From: CAMLHU01 sp049680185
Lineage (GTDB): Bacteria > Gemmatimonadota > Gemmatimonadetes > Gemmatimonadales > GWC2-71-9
Assembly (NCBI GenBank): GCA_049680185.1
Contig: JBAUHI010000086.1
Coordinates: 14,371-78,370, forward strand
Reading direction: 5' to 3'
DNA length: 64,000 nucleotides
The notes beneath the pieces were generated by a model. It did no database searches. It worked only from the letters and a program-made list of their open reading frames with translations, and was not told the origin of the DNA. Below, one piece after another: positions 46,056-55,061 of the stretch; position 1 is the stretch's first letter, and each line of letters begins with the position of its first letter. Both the position numbers and the translations under genes were made by a program.

Positions 46056-46979
46056 TCAGCCACCCTGCTCCACCGCCGCGACATTTCGAAGGAGCCCTTC
46101 CCGCCCCGCCCGCGCCAGCGGTGTCCCGCCAAAACGCTCCTCGAAGTCCCGATCCGACATCCGGTCGAGTGTTGCAGCCGTGACACCCGCGAGCGGCCTC
46201 CGGTCGGCGAACTCGGCGATGCTGCTCTCCCGAGCAAAGCGCTCGTTCCATGGGCAAACATCATTGCAGATGTCGCACCCGAACGCCCACCCCGAGAGTT
46301 TGGGTGCCAACTCGTCAGGGATCGGCCCATCCTGCTCGATGGTCAGGTAGGAGATGCAGCGCGTGGCATCGACCACACCCGGCTCCACAAAGGCGCCGGT
46401 GGGGCAGGCGTCGAGACATCGGGTGCAGCTGCCGCAATGCTCCGCCTCGAAGGGTGCGTCGACCGCGAGCAGGAGGTCGGTGAACACGGTCCCGATGAAA
46501 CAGAACGACCCGACACCGGGCCTGATGAGCATGGCGTTCTTGCCGATCCACCCCAACCCCGCTCGCCGGGCCAGTTCACGTTCTGGCACCGGGCCATCGT
46601 CCACCCAGGGGTGCGCGACGGTCGCACCCTCGGTGCGGAGGAAGCCCGCCAGTGCCTGGAGTCGCTTGTATGTGACGGTGTGGTAGTCACTGCCGCGAGC
46701 ATACTTGGCCACCCGTGGCGCACGTCGCGAGTCGTCGGTCTCGGCGTGGTAGTAGTTCTCCAGCACGATCACCGCGCGGCGGGCGCGGGGGACGATGTGC
46801 GCCGGATCGCGGCGCTTGGCCGCCTGCCGATGGAGGTAACGCATGACACCGGCGTGGCCCGCCGCGAGCCAGCGATCGAAGCGGTCGGCCTGCGCATTAG
46901 GGGCCAGGTCGGTGACGCCGCACGCGACGAATCCGAGCTCGGCGGCGCGGGCCTTGACCCGTTCGGCGAGGAGCGTCAC
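46056..46979 (-). CDS. queG: Epoxyqueuosine reductase
   Basis: QueG completes queuosine in tRNA by reducing epoxyqueuosine with cobalamin and [4Fe-4S] clusters. The 307-residue protein has the two cluster motifs HCGSCTRCLDACPTGAF and FGCDICNDVCPWN, and the AELGFVACGVTDL N-terminus. It lacks the C-terminal HEAT-like extension of longer QueG proteins. GTG 46979 overlaps the stop of the upstream NADH dehydrogenase (GTGA), which sets the start. The last 30 codons are duplicated at 45396. Confidence 0.93.
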   Translation of the reverse strand: MTLLAERVKARAAELGFVACGVTDLAPNAQADRFDRWLAAGHAGVMRYLHRQAAKRRDPAHIVPRARRAVIVLENYYHAETDDSRRAPRVAKYARGSDYHTVTYKRLQALAGFLRTEGATVAHPWVDDGPVPERELARRAGLGWIGKNAMLIRPGVGSFCFIGTVFTDLLLAVDAPFEAEHCGSCTRCLDACPTGAFVEPGVVDATRCISYLTIEQDGPIPDELAPKLSGWAFGCDICNDVCPWNERFARESSIAEFADRRPLAGVTAATLDRMSDRDFEERFGGTPLARAGREGLLRNVAAVEQGG

Positions 46980-48256
46980 CAGCGTGGTTCGGGGGGGCGT
47001 GCGGACGCTTCGCCGTAGATGAGGCGGGCGCCGAGTCCGTAGGTGAAATACGACCAGCCCCACTGCAGCATCACCAGGACGCGATTGCGGAAGCCGATCA
47101 GGAAGAAGATGTGGACGAAGATCCAGGCCAGCCACGCGGAAAAGCCATGGAAGCCGAAGCGCCGGATATCGGCGACGGCGCGGCCGCGACCGATGACCGC
47201 GAGCTGGCCCTTGTCGAGATAGTGGAAAGGCGGCCGCGACCTTCCAGTGAGGTCCTGGATGATCGCGCGGGCGGCGTAGTTCCCCATCTGAATGGCGACC
47301 GGGCAGATACCAGGGAGCGTGGCGCCGCCCTGATGTTCGAAGGCTGCGGCGTCACCCAGGACGAAGAGATCGGGGTGCCCGGGAACAGTGCATTCGGGTG
47401 TGACCAGCACCCGCCCCTGGCGGTCGAGTGGCGCATCGAGGGAACGGGTGAGCGGACTGGCGGTATTGCCGGCGGCCCAGACCACCGTGCGGGTGGGAAT
47501 GGTCCATCCGGCAGCCTGCACGGCATCAGGATCGACCGAGGTGACGAGGGTATCGGTGCGGACATCGACGCCCAGGTGGCGGAGGGCCTGCTTGGCCCAG
47601 TCGCTCTGTTCCGGCGGATAGCTGGTGAGGAGGCGAGGTCCGCCCTCGAGGAGGAGCACCGAGGCATCGCGCGGGTCGATGTGGCGGAAGTCACGCCGAA
47701 GAGCGTAGCGGCGGATCTCCGCGATGGCGCCGGCCATCTCGACCCCGGTGGGGCCGCCGCCGATGACCACGAAGGTGAGCAGTTGCTGGCGACGGACCAG
47801 GTCACGTTCGCGTTCGGCGGCCTCGAAGGCGAGGAGGATCCGTCGGCGGATGGCGAGCGCGTCCTCGAGATTCTTGAGTCCCGGCGCCGAACCTTCCCAC
47901 TGGTCGTTCCCGAAGTACGAATGCCGCGCGCCGGTGGCAACGATGCAGTAGTCGTACTGAATACTACTACCATCAGCGAGTGTGATGGCCTTGGCGTTCG
48001 GGTCGATCCGATCGGCGGTGCCGAGGAGGACGTCGACGTTCTTTTGGCGGCGGAGGATCGAGCGGATCGGTGAGGCGATGTCGCTCGGGCTCAAGGCCGC
48101 GGTGGCCACCTGGTAGAGCATCGGCTGGAAGAGGTGGTGGTTCCGTCGATCGACGAGCGTGACGTGGACGGGGGAATTCCGGAGCGCCTTGGTGGCGTAG
48201 AGTCCAGCGAATCCGCCGCCGAGGATCACTACGTTCGGGGTCGTCGTGGATGCCAC
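46976..48256 (-). CDS. ndh: Type II NADH dehydrogenase
   Basis: This 426-residue FAD enzyme passes electrons from NADH to quinone without pumping protons. It has the N-terminal FAD motif VVILGGGFAGLYA, the conserved DRRNHHLFQPMLYQVA, a second nucleotide motif VVIGGGPTGVEMAGAIAE and a C-terminal amphipathic region (ASLIYGEA-like end). The start is GTG 48256, four bases after the stop of a small upstream gene, and its stop overlaps the queG start. A membrane helix near the C-terminus (AWLAWIFVHIFFLIGF) is typical. Confidence 0.92.
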   Translation of the reverse strand: MASTTTPNVVILGGGFAGLYATKALRNSPVHVTLVDRRNHHLFQPMLYQVATAALSPSDIASPIRSILRRQKNVDVLLGTADRIDPNAKAITLADGSSIQYDYCIVATGARHSYFGNDQWEGSAPGLKNLEDALAIRRRILLAFEAAERERDLVRRQQLLTFVVIGGGPTGVEMAGAIAEIRRYALRRDFRHIDPRDASVLLLEGGPRLLTSYPPEQSDWAKQALRHLGVDVRTDTLVTSVDPDAVQAAGWTIPTRTVVWAAGNTASPLTRSLDAPLDRQGRVLVTPECTVPGHPDLFVLGDAAAFEHQGGATLPGICPVAIQMGNYAARAIIQDLTGRSRPPFHYLDKGQLAVIGRGRAVADIRRFGFHGFSAWLAWIFVHIFFLIGFRNRVLVMLQWGWSYFTYGLGARLIYGEASARPPEPRW

Positions 48257-48259
48257 CGC

Positions 48260-48544
48260 TCAGCGTCCCAGCCGGAGGAGTTCACGGCGCCAGCGGGCGA
48301 ATCGGACGAGGTCCCCGATCGGCGGGACGGCCGACTCATCGCCATACGCCGTGTACATCCGCCAGCGGAGATAGGTACGATCGGGGAGGGGAAGGAACGG
48401 CGGGAGGCGCCACCAACTGCGGCGGCGGAACGCCCAGCCTGCCGAGACCAGCGCGATGGCAAGCGAGGGAGAAACGAGCGCCCGAGGCACCACCGCCAGG
48501 GAGAGCCGAAGCCAGGAACCAGCGGGAGAGGTGCCTTGGTCCAT
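48260..48544 (-). CDS. Small membrane protein upstream of ndh
   Basis: This 94-residue protein has one hydrophobic segment (LVSPSLAIALVSAGWAF) with Arg/Trp-rich flanks. It starts at ATG 48544 and ends three bases before ndh, so the two are cotranscribed. I know no named family. Its role may be anchoring or assisting Ndh; this is inference from position. Confidence 0.65.
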   Translation of the reverse strand: MDQGTSPAGSWLRLSLAVVPRALVSPSLAIALVSAGWAFRRRSWWRLPPFLPLPDRTYLRWRMYTAYGDESAVPPIGDLVRFARWRRELLRLGR

Positions 48545-48550
48545 GCCGAT

Positions 48551-48571
48551 ATATAACCGGGTCCGGTATAT
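48551..48571. promoter_or_regulatory. Near-palindrome in divergent promoter region
   Basis: ATATAACCGG GT CCGGTATAT forms two inverted arms with one extra base on the left. It lies in the 72-bp gap between the ndh unit (minus) and the LOG operon (plus) and overlaps plausible -10 boxes. A regulator dimer may bind here. Confidence 0.4.
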
Positions 48572-48616
48572 TCCCGGCCTATCCAGGACGGAGTTTCCAG
48601 CCAGCCAGGAGCCAAA

Positions 48617-49375
48617 TTGGGGCGTGTGAGCCGACGCGGTCCGAGCACCAATGGCGCACCCACCGAGGATGAAGCGCTCCTCGCGGGCGGGGCCCCCGAG
48701 CGGCCTGACGCGCTCAAGCACTCCGACCCATGGCGCGTCCTCCGCATCATGGGGGAGTTCGTCGACGGGTTCGATGCGCTCGCCGACGTCGTCGACGCCG
48801 TGGCCATCTTCGGATCCGCCCGCACCCCGCCCGATGATCCGTTGTACACTACCGCGGTCGACACAGCGCGCGCGCTGGCCCGCGCGGGGTGCCCGATCAT
48901 CACCGGTGGCGGCCCCGGGATCATGGAGGCCGCCAATCGCGGTGCCACCGAAGGCGGAGCGCTGTCGATCGGCTGCAACATCGAGCTGCCGCACGAGCAG
49001 GGACTCAACCCGTACGTCGATCGCGGCGTCGAGTTCCGCTACTTCTTCGTGCGGAAGGTGATGTTCCTCAAGTACTCCACCGCGTTCGTCGTGTTCCCCG
49101 GCGGCTTCGGCACCTTGGACGAGCTGACCGAGGCGCTCACGCTCATCCAGACCGGCAAGGTCAAGCATTTCCCGGTGATCCTCGTTGGCACCGCGTATTG
49201 GCGTGGTCTGGTGGACTGGCTCCGCGGGCCGGTGGTTGGCGAAGGGAAGATCGGCGTCCAGGATCTCGACCTGTTCCACCTGACCGACGACCCGACGGAA
49301 GTGGTGCGATGCATCATGGAGGCGCGCGAGGCGCGCGCGCTCCGCCACGGAACGCCAGAGGAGGCACGCCCGTGA
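48617..49375 (+). CDS. LOG-family nucleotide phosphoribohydrolase
   Basis: LOG proteins cut nucleoside 5'-monophosphates, including cytokinin nucleotides, to free base and ribose phosphate. The 252-residue protein has the Rossmann motif GGGPGIMEAANRGA and the catalytic PGGFGTLDELTE. TTG 48617 follows CCAGGAGCCAAA, which fits better than the GTG at 48626. The N-terminal 40 residues are variable. It is the first gene of a three-gene unit and overlaps the next by four bases (GTGA). Confidence 0.88.
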   Translation: MGRVSRRGPSTNGAPTEDEALLAGGAPERPDALKHSDPWRVLRIMGEFVDGFDALADVVDAVAIFGSARTPPDDPLYTTAVDTARALARAGCPIITGGGPGIMEAANRGATEGGALSIGCNIELPHEQGLNPYVDRGVEFRYFFVRKVMFLKYSTAFVVFPGGFGTLDELTEALTLIQTGKVKHFPVILVGTAYWRGLVDWLRGPVVGEGKIGVQDLDLFHLTDDPTEVVRCIMEAREARALRHGTPEEARP

Positions 49376-50517
49376 CCCGACCATCCGCACCCTTCCTCCG
49401 CGGTCAGCGGATCGACCCCCAGGCGATCACCGGCCAGGAGACCGCCGCCGACCTGATCGACTCGGCCTTCCTGGCCTACAACGCCGGCCGGCTCAAGGAA
49501 GGGTGCAAACTCTTCACCGAGCGGATGCTCGATCCTTCCGTGACCGTCGGGATGAGCCTGACCGGTGCGATGACGCCAGCGGGGCTCGGGATGAGCACGC
49601 TGATCCCGCTCATCGAAGCGGGCTTCGTCGACTGGATCATCTCGACCGGCGCCAACCTGTATCACGACGCGCACTTCGGGCTGGGGCTTCGGCTCCACCG
49701 CGGCCGCCACGATGCCGACGACGTGGAGCTCCGCGAGCACGGCGTGGTGCGGATCTACGACATCTTCTTCGACTACGACGTCCTCCTCTCCACCGACGCC
49801 TTTGTGCGCGAGGTCTCGGCGCGGCCGGAGTTCCAGCGCTCGATGGGCACCGCCGAGTACCACTACCTCCTCGGCGGCTACATCCGGGAGCGGGAGCGGG
49901 CGCTCAAGCTGTCGCGGCGGTCGCTGCTGGCGGCGGCGCACGAACTCGACGTGCCGATCTACACCAGTTCCCCCGGCGACAGCTCGATCGGGATGAACGT
50001 GGCGGAGCAGGCACTGGCCGGGAGCGAGTTGCGCTTCGACGTGAGCACCGACGTCAACGAGACCGCGGCGATCGTGCTCGAGGCCAAGCGCACCGGCGGC
50101 AAGAGCGGCGCGCTGATCGTGGGCGGCGGGAGCCCCAAGAACTTCCTGCTCCAGACCGAGCCGCAGATCCAGGAAGTACTGGGCATCGACGAGCGTGGCC
50201 ACGACTACTTCCTGCAGATGACCGACGCCCGTCCCGATACCGGCGGACTTTCCGGCGCCACCCCGGCGGAAGCGGTGAGCTGGGGGAAGATCGACCCGGA
50301 GATGCTGCCGGGGACGGTGGTGGTGTACATGGACAACACCGTGGCGCTCCCGCTCCTCACCGCATACGCCCTCAACCGCCACGAGAAGCGGCCCTTGAAG
50401 CGGCTCTACGCCCGGCGCGAGGCGATGATGACCCGGCTCCGCACCGAGTACCAGGCCGCGATCGCATTCCGAGACCGCCGAGCGGGTGAGGCTGCGGACA
50501 CGGCCAGCGGCCGTTGA
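49372..50517 (+). CDS. Deoxyhypusine synthase homologue
   Basis: This 381-residue protein is clearly of the deoxyhypusine synthase family. It has NAD-binding and spermidine-binding segments (GANLYHDAHFGLG, SSPGDSSIGMNV, VNETAAIVL) and the catalytic lysine K306 in SWGKI. Bacteria have no eIF5A, so the protein cannot do the eukaryotic job; bacterial homologues are thought to act on polyamines such as homospermidine or spermidine. GTG 49372 overlaps the LOG stop, and its TGA overlaps the MFS start (TTGA). The linked transporter suggests a polyamine or related substrate; this is inference. Confidence 0.9.
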   Translation: MTRPSAPFLRGQRIDPQAITGQETAADLIDSAFLAYNAGRLKEGCKLFTERMLDPSVTVGMSLTGAMTPAGLGMSTLIPLIEAGFVDWIISTGANLYHDAHFGLGLRLHRGRHDADDVELREHGVVRIYDIFFDYDVLLSTDAFVREVSARPEFQRSMGTAEYHYLLGGYIRERERALKLSRRSLLAAAHELDVPIYTSSPGDSSIGMNVAEQALAGSELRFDVSTDVNETAAIVLEAKRTGGKSGALIVGGGSPKNFLLQTEPQIQEVLGIDERGHDYFLQMTDARPDTGGLSGATPAEAVSWGKIDPEMLPGTVVVYMDNTVALPLLTAYALNRHEKRPLKRLYARREAMMTRLRTEYQAAIAFRDRRAGEAADTASGR

Positions 50518-52049
50518 ACCCGCTCCGGCGCACCGAACCGATCAAGCTCTCGATCGCGTACCGGTGGTACGCACTCGGGCTGCTGTCGGTCCTGAACCTC
50601 CTCAATTATCTCGACCGCAACGTCATCTTCGCGCTGTTCGAACCGATCAAGCGCGATCTCCACCTGACCGATACCCAGCTCGGCTGGCTGGGCTCGGCGT
50701 ATATCCTCGTCTTCTCGATCGCCGCACTTCCCTTCGGCGTGCTGAGCGATCTCCGCTCCCGCCGCGCGGTCATCGCGTGGGGCGTCTCGCTCTGGAGCGC
50801 CTTTACCGTGCTGGCCGGGTTGGCGCGCGGGTTCGGGCAGCTCTTCGTGACACGCGCGGCGGTGGGGATCGGCGAGGCGGCCTTCGGGCCGGCGTCCCAG
50901 TCACTGGTGGCCGATTACTTCCCCGGCAAACGACGCGCTTTCGCGATGGGGATCCTGTCGGCGGGGCTCTCGCTCGGCGGGGTGATGGGACTCTGGCTGG
51001 GCGGAAAGCTGGAAGCGGTGTACGGGTGGCGCGTGGCGTTCATGGCCGTCGGGTTGCCGGGATTCCTACTGGCAGTGTTCGCGGTGCGCCTGGTGGACCC
51101 GACCCGGGTGCTGACACCGGTCAAGGTGACCCACCTGCTCAAGGAACTTCGGGTCGGAGTCGACACGCTCATCGGCCAGTTCAACCCGTTCCTCGCCACC
51201 GTGGTCGTCGGTGCCCTCGCGGCACTCCTGGCCGATTTCGCGTTCGACGCGAGCTCGGACACCGTCACGGCGATCCTGGCCATCGCGGCAGGGCTCGGGT
51301 TGGCGCTGAACGTATGGTGGTGGGTGGTGCAGATCCGGCATGACCGGATCGAGGACATCCCGTTCGGTCGCGGCGTGTCGGAGGTGTTCGTCGAGCTGGT
51401 CCGCGCCACTCGGCTGGTCTTCCGGACGCCGACCCTGGTGTACGTATTCCTCTCGGGGGCGCTGGTGTCGTTCGGACTGAACGGCCTGGTGGGCTGGGGG
51501 GCGACGTTCGCGAGTCGCGAGCTGGGCTGGAGCGCGGCAGAAGCGGCGGCGCACCTGGGGGAATGGGGACTCATCTCCGGGACGGCGGGCACGCTCTTCG
51601 GCGGCATCTTTGCCGACTGGCTCCGGAAGTACACCGTGGCGGGACGGGTCTGGGCCGGGACGATCGGGCTCCTGATCGGCGGCGCCCTCGCGGTGTGGCT
51701 GGTGACGATCCGCGACCCGAGGCAGTTCGTGACGGTCTTCGCGGTGTCGTTCTTCTTCCTCACCTGGTACAACGGCCCCCTCGCGGCGACGATCTTCGAC
51801 GTGGTGGCGGCCCGGGTGAGCGCCACGGTCGTGGGCGCCTACCTCCTCTTTACCCACGTGGCCGGCGACGCGATCGCGTTTCCGCTGGTGGGAGTCCTCT
51901 CCGACAAGTTCGGCATCGACCGGGCAATGATCCTCCTCCCGATCGTGGCGGTCATCGGCGGCCTGGCACTCCTCCCGGCGGTGCGCACGGTGGGTGCCGA
52001 CAGCATGCGGATGACGGGTGAGTTCCCGGTGGTGGCGGCGGACGGGTGA
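50514..52049 (+). CDS. MFS transporter, spinster-like
   Basis: This 511-residue transporter has about 12 helices and the MFS signature between helices 2 and 3 (GVLSDLRSRRAVIAWG). The first helix region NYLDRNVIFALFEPI is typical of the spinster-like group. TTG 50514 overlaps the stop of the deoxyhypusine synthase homologue. The third gene in the LOG-DHS-MFS unit, it may export or import the product of the other two. The C-terminal region ends near a repeat cluster. Confidence 0.87.
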   Translation: MNPLRRTEPIKLSIAYRWYALGLLSVLNLLNYLDRNVIFALFEPIKRDLHLTDTQLGWLGSAYILVFSIAALPFGVLSDLRSRRAVIAWGVSLWSAFTVLAGLARGFGQLFVTRAAVGIGEAAFGPASQSLVADYFPGKRRAFAMGILSAGLSLGGVMGLWLGGKLEAVYGWRVAFMAVGLPGFLLAVFAVRLVDPTRVLTPVKVTHLLKELRVGVDTLIGQFNPFLATVVVGALAALLADFAFDASSDTVTAILAIAAGLGLALNVWWWVVQIRHDRIEDIPFGRGVSEVFVELVRATRLVFRTPTLVYVFLSGALVSFGLNGLVGWGATFASRELGWSAAEAAAHLGEWGLISGTAGTLFGGIFADWLRKYTVAGRVWAGTIGLLIGGALAVWLVTIRDPRQFVTVFAVSFFFLTWYNGPLAATIFDVVAARVSATVVGAYLLFTHVAGDAIAFPLVGVLSDKFGIDRAMILLPIVAVIGGLALLPAVRTVGADSMRMTGEFPVVAADG

Positions 52050-52055
52050 AGCGCA

Positions 52056-52128
52056 AGGGGAGAAGAAGCAGGAGAAAAGAGACAACGCAGTACGAGAAGC
52101 TGAGACGATGAGGGGAGGAGGGGAACGG
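52056..52128. repeat. GAGACAAC repeat element
   Basis: This purine-rich element contains AGAGACAACGCAGTACGAGA, a core shared by copies near 4880, 4930 (reverse), 57905, 57971 and 58122 (reverse), followed by GAGGGGAGGAGGGGAACGG. It starts 6 bp after the MFS stop codon. Confidence 0.7.
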
Positions 52129-52145
52129 AGCGTCTGCGTCTTGAT

Positions 52146-52248
52146 CTGTCATCCCGAGCGTAGCGAGGGACCTACCTTGGCGAGCACGGCGCCATTGGCC
52201 CTACTCGATATCGGCAGGCAAGGTCCCTCGCTACGCTCGGGATGACAG
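52146..52248. repeat. Perfect 28-bp inverted repeat
   Basis: The left arm 52146-52173 and right arm 52221-52248 match perfectly over 28 bp, with a 47-bp spacer. The arms start CTGTCATCCCGAGCGTAGCG and end in GGACCT. This word is known from many environmental genomes as an intergenic repeat; here the two arms form one large hairpin. It may act as a terminator between the MFS and csoR transcripts. Confidence 0.85.
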
Positions 52249-52274
52249 GTCGTGGGTTCGTCCCTGTCCAGCCG

Positions 52275-52302
52275 CGCAACCCGCCACCCGTCACCCGCCA
52301 CT
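52275..52302. repeat. 7-bp tandem repeats, CGCCACC family
   Basis: CGCAACC, CGCCACC, CGTCACC, CGCCACT are contiguous (52275-52302). The array abuts the TGA stop of csoR at 52304-52302. Confidence 0.7.
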
Positions 52303-52646
52303 CACTTCGCATTCCGGTAGAACAACTCCACCAACTCATCGTACATCGCTTCGCGCTGGGCCGGGTCGTCGGAGGTGATGGCCTGGGTGGCGCAGTGGCG
52401 CAGGTGGTTGCCGAGGAGGGTCTTGCCGACCCCGCGGAGCGCCTCCTGCACTGAGGCGACCTGGGTCAGGACGTCAGCGCAGTAGCGCTCGCCCTCGACC
52501 ATCTTCTGCAGGCCCCGGACCTGGCCTTCGATGCGACGGAGCCGGTTGCCGAGTGCGAGCTTGATCTCGGGATCGACGGCCACGGCCTTGCGATCGGTGT
52601 CGTCGGCGCCGCGTCCGCAGGCGCAGGGGAGTGTCGCGTCGCTCAA
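52302..52646 (-). CDS. csoR: Copper-sensing repressor CsoR
   Basis: CsoR represses copper export genes and lets go when Cu(I) binds. The 114-residue DUF156-family protein has the C-H-C ligand set C56, H81, C85 in ERYCADVL and GNHLRHC. The RRIEGQVRGLQ core is typical. The start is TTG 52646, which follows AAGGAG with a 7-base spacing; longer frames begin in a heptamer array. An N-terminal CxC (C8, C10) is an extra feature. It lies downstream of copA and in the same direction. Confidence 0.9.
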   Translation of the reverse strand: MSDATLPCACGRGADDTDRKAVAVDPEIKLALGNRLRRIEGQVRGLQKMVEGERYCADVLTQVASVQEALRGVGKTLLGNHLRHCATQAITSDDPAQREAMYDELVELFYRNAK

Positions 52647-52666
52647 TTTCGGGCTCCTTGGCCAAG

Positions 52667-52746
52667 GTGAACGGTCAGCGGTGAACGGGGGTGTCGGACG
52701 CATCGCCCTTCCAGGGTCCGTTCACTGTTCACTCTTCACCGTTCAC
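52667..52746. repeat. Paired heptamer arrays between csoR and copA
   Basis: GTGAACG, GTCAGCG, GTGAACG run from 52667 to 52687. CGTTCAC, TGTTCAC, TCTTCAC, CGTTCAC run from 52719 to 52746. The two blocks are in opposite orientation, and the second includes the copA stop (52745-52743). The family is the same as at 412, 55062 and 55203. Confidence 0.8.
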
Positions 52747-55055
52747 ACGTTTCGAAGTCGAAGACTATTGGTCACGACCGTGATCGAACTCACCGCCATC
52801 GCGGCGGCGGCGATCGCGGGGCTCAAGCGGAACCCGAAGGAAGGGAAGAGCGCACCGGCGGCCACGGGGATGCATACCACGTTGTAGGCAAAGGCCCAGA
52901 AGAGGTTCTGCCGGATGACGCGGAGCGTGGCCTTGGAGAGCGCGATGGCTAGCGCCACACCCGCCAGATCCCCGCGCATCAGGGTGATGTCCGCGGAGGC
53001 CATCGCAACGTCGGTGCCGGTCCCCATCGCGATGCCGACATCGGCCTGGGCAAGTGCAGGCGCATCGTTGAGCCCGTCCCCCACCATCGCCACGACCTTC
53101 CCCTCCCGCTGCAACCGCTCGATCTCCGCCCGCTTGCCTGCAGGCGACACCCCCGCCACCACCCGAGCGATCCCGACCGCCGCCGCCACCCGTGCTGCCG
53201 CCTTGGGATGATCTCCAGTGAGGAGCACCACATCGGCACCGCCGCGCCGCAACTCTGCGACCGCCGCCGCGCTGCTCGATCGGATCGGATCCGAGATGCC
53301 GATGACACCGAGCACCGCGCCATCGACTGCGACATACACCGGCGTGGCACCCGTTCCGGCGATCCGTTCCGCAGAGGCCTCCGCCACCCCCAGCTCGACG
53401 TGGGATGCCCGGATCCACTCAGCGTTCCCCACTGATACCGCTCGAACGCCGACGGCGCCGCTGGCACCCTGGCCAGGCACCGCCTTGAAATCGGTCGCGT
53501 CGGCGAGCGTCAGGCCGCGCGACTCCGCCGCCCCCACGATGGCACGAGCGAGGGGATGCTCGCTCGACCGTTCGACGGCAGCGGCGAGTTGAAGGAGTTC
53601 GGCCTCGCTCCCGGTCATGACGTGGACGTCGGTGACGGCGGGATGTCCTTCGGTCACGGTGCCGGTCTTGTCGACGAGTACCACCTCGATGGCACTGGCG
53701 CGCTGCAGCGCTTCCCCGCCCTTGACCAGCACGCCGCGCTGGGCGCCACGTCCGGTCGAGACCATCACCGCGGTCGGAACTGCCAGGCCCATCGCGCAGG
53801 GACAGGCGATGATCAACACCGTGACCGCAGAGACGAGCGCCTGGAGCGAGCGGGGTTCGGGCCCGACGGTGTACCAGATTGCGAAGGTGATGATCGCGAT
53901 ACCGAGCACGACCGGCACGAAGATGGCGGAGACGCGGTCGGCGAGTTGCTGGATGGGGGCCTTCTGGCCCTGCGCTTCCCGCACCAGGCGCACGATATGG
54001 GCGAGCACGGTATCGCGCCCGACCTTGGTGGCCCGCATCCGGAAGGCGCCGACACCGTTGACGGTGCCGCCGGTCACCTCATGGCCGGTGCTCTTGGCCA
54101 CTGGCATCGGTTCGCCGGTGAGCATCGACTCATCGACATCCGAGGTGCCGTCGAGGACGACGCCATCGGTGGGGACGTGCTCGCCGGGACGGACCCGGAG
54201 GGTGTCTCCCACGACGATCCGTTCGAGCGGTACGTCCTGCTCCACCCCGTCGATGATGCGATGGGCGGTCTGCGGCCGCAGCTTGACCAGCGCGCGGATC
54301 GCGTCGGCGGTGCGGCCGCGGGCGCGGGCGTCGAGGAGATTGCCGAGGAGGATGAGGGCAATGATCCAGACGACGGCCTCGTAGTAGACATCCGGTGCCA
54401 GGCCGTGGCCCCGGAGCCAGCCAGCGCCCACCGTGGCGGCGAGGCTCCACAGGAACGCGGACCCGGTGCCCACGGCGATGAGCGTGTTCATGTCGGCGCC
54501 ATGGTGCCGGAAGGCGGCCCAGGCGCGGACGTAGAAGTGGCGACCGGCCCAGAGGACGACGGGCAGCGTGAGCCCGAGCAGCACCAGGCGCAGTGCCCCG
54601 GCGGAGAGGAGCGAGAGTCCGGGAGTGACGCGCCGCAGCCAGTCGCCCAAGGGCATCATCCAGCGCATGAGCGGGTCGACGGGACCGCTGGTCATCTCGA
54701 GCCGGGCGAGCGGCATCGAGAGCAGCATCGTGAGCACGGCGGCCGCGATGCTGACCACGAGCTTGTGCCGCAGTTCCCGCCGCTCGGCGAGGTTCGCCTC
54801 ATCCTGCAGCGTGACCTGATCGAGCGCGCCGGCGTCGGGGTTCGGGAGCTCGGCACCGTACCCGGTGGCGCGGACCGTCTCCACCAGCGCATCGGGACTG
54901 GTCGCACCGGGATCGAAGGTGATCGTGGCCGCGTTGGTCATCAAGTTGACGTTCGCGGCCGCGACGCCAGGGGCTTGCTCCAGCGCGCGCTGGACCCGCG
55001 CGCTGCACGCGGCGCAGGTCATTCCGGAGACCGGGAGTTCGATGGTGGTGGGCAT
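52743..55055 (-). CDS. copA: Copper-exporting P1B-type ATPase
   Basis: CopA exports Cu(I) across the inner membrane. The 770-residue protein starts with an HMA domain (GMTCAACS), then has eight helices, the CPC metal site IACPCAMGLAVP, phosphorylation motif DKTGTVTEG, the HP motif SEHPLARA and hinge GDGLNDAPALA. ATG 55055 was chosen because the HMA domain begins there; the frame runs on upstream only through repeat DNA. It lies between csoR and the copZ/cupredoxin pair, with a repeat cluster separating it from the latter. Confidence 0.95.
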   Translation of the reverse strand: MPTTIELPVSGMTCAACSARVQRALEQAPGVAAANVNLMTNAATITFDPGATSPDALVETVRATGYGAELPNPDAGALDQVTLQDEANLAERRELRHKLVVSIAAAVLTMLLSMPLARLEMTSGPVDPLMRWMMPLGDWLRRVTPGLSLLSAGALRLVLLGLTLPVVLWAGRHFYVRAWAAFRHHGADMNTLIAVGTGSAFLWSLAATVGAGWLRGHGLAPDVYYEAVVWIIALILLGNLLDARARGRTADAIRALVKLRPQTAHRIIDGVEQDVPLERIVVGDTLRVRPGEHVPTDGVVLDGTSDVDESMLTGEPMPVAKSTGHEVTGGTVNGVGAFRMRATKVGRDTVLAHIVRLVREAQGQKAPIQQLADRVSAIFVPVVLGIAIITFAIWYTVGPEPRSLQALVSAVTVLIIACPCAMGLAVPTAVMVSTGRGAQRGVLVKGGEALQRASAIEVVLVDKTGTVTEGHPAVTDVHVMTGSEAELLQLAAAVERSSEHPLARAIVGAAESRGLTLADATDFKAVPGQGASGAVGVRAVSVGNAEWIRASHVELGVAEASAERIAGTGATPVYVAVDGAVLGVIGISDPIRSSSAAAVAELRRGGADVVLLTGDHPKAAARVAAAVGIARVVAGVSPAGKRAEIERLQREGKVVAMVGDGLNDAPALAQADVGIAMGTGTDVAMASADITLMRGDLAGVALAIALSKATLRVIRQNLFWAFAYNVVCIPVAAGALFPSFGFRLSPAIAAAAMAVSSITVVTNSLRLRNV

Positions 55056-55061
55056 GTCAGT

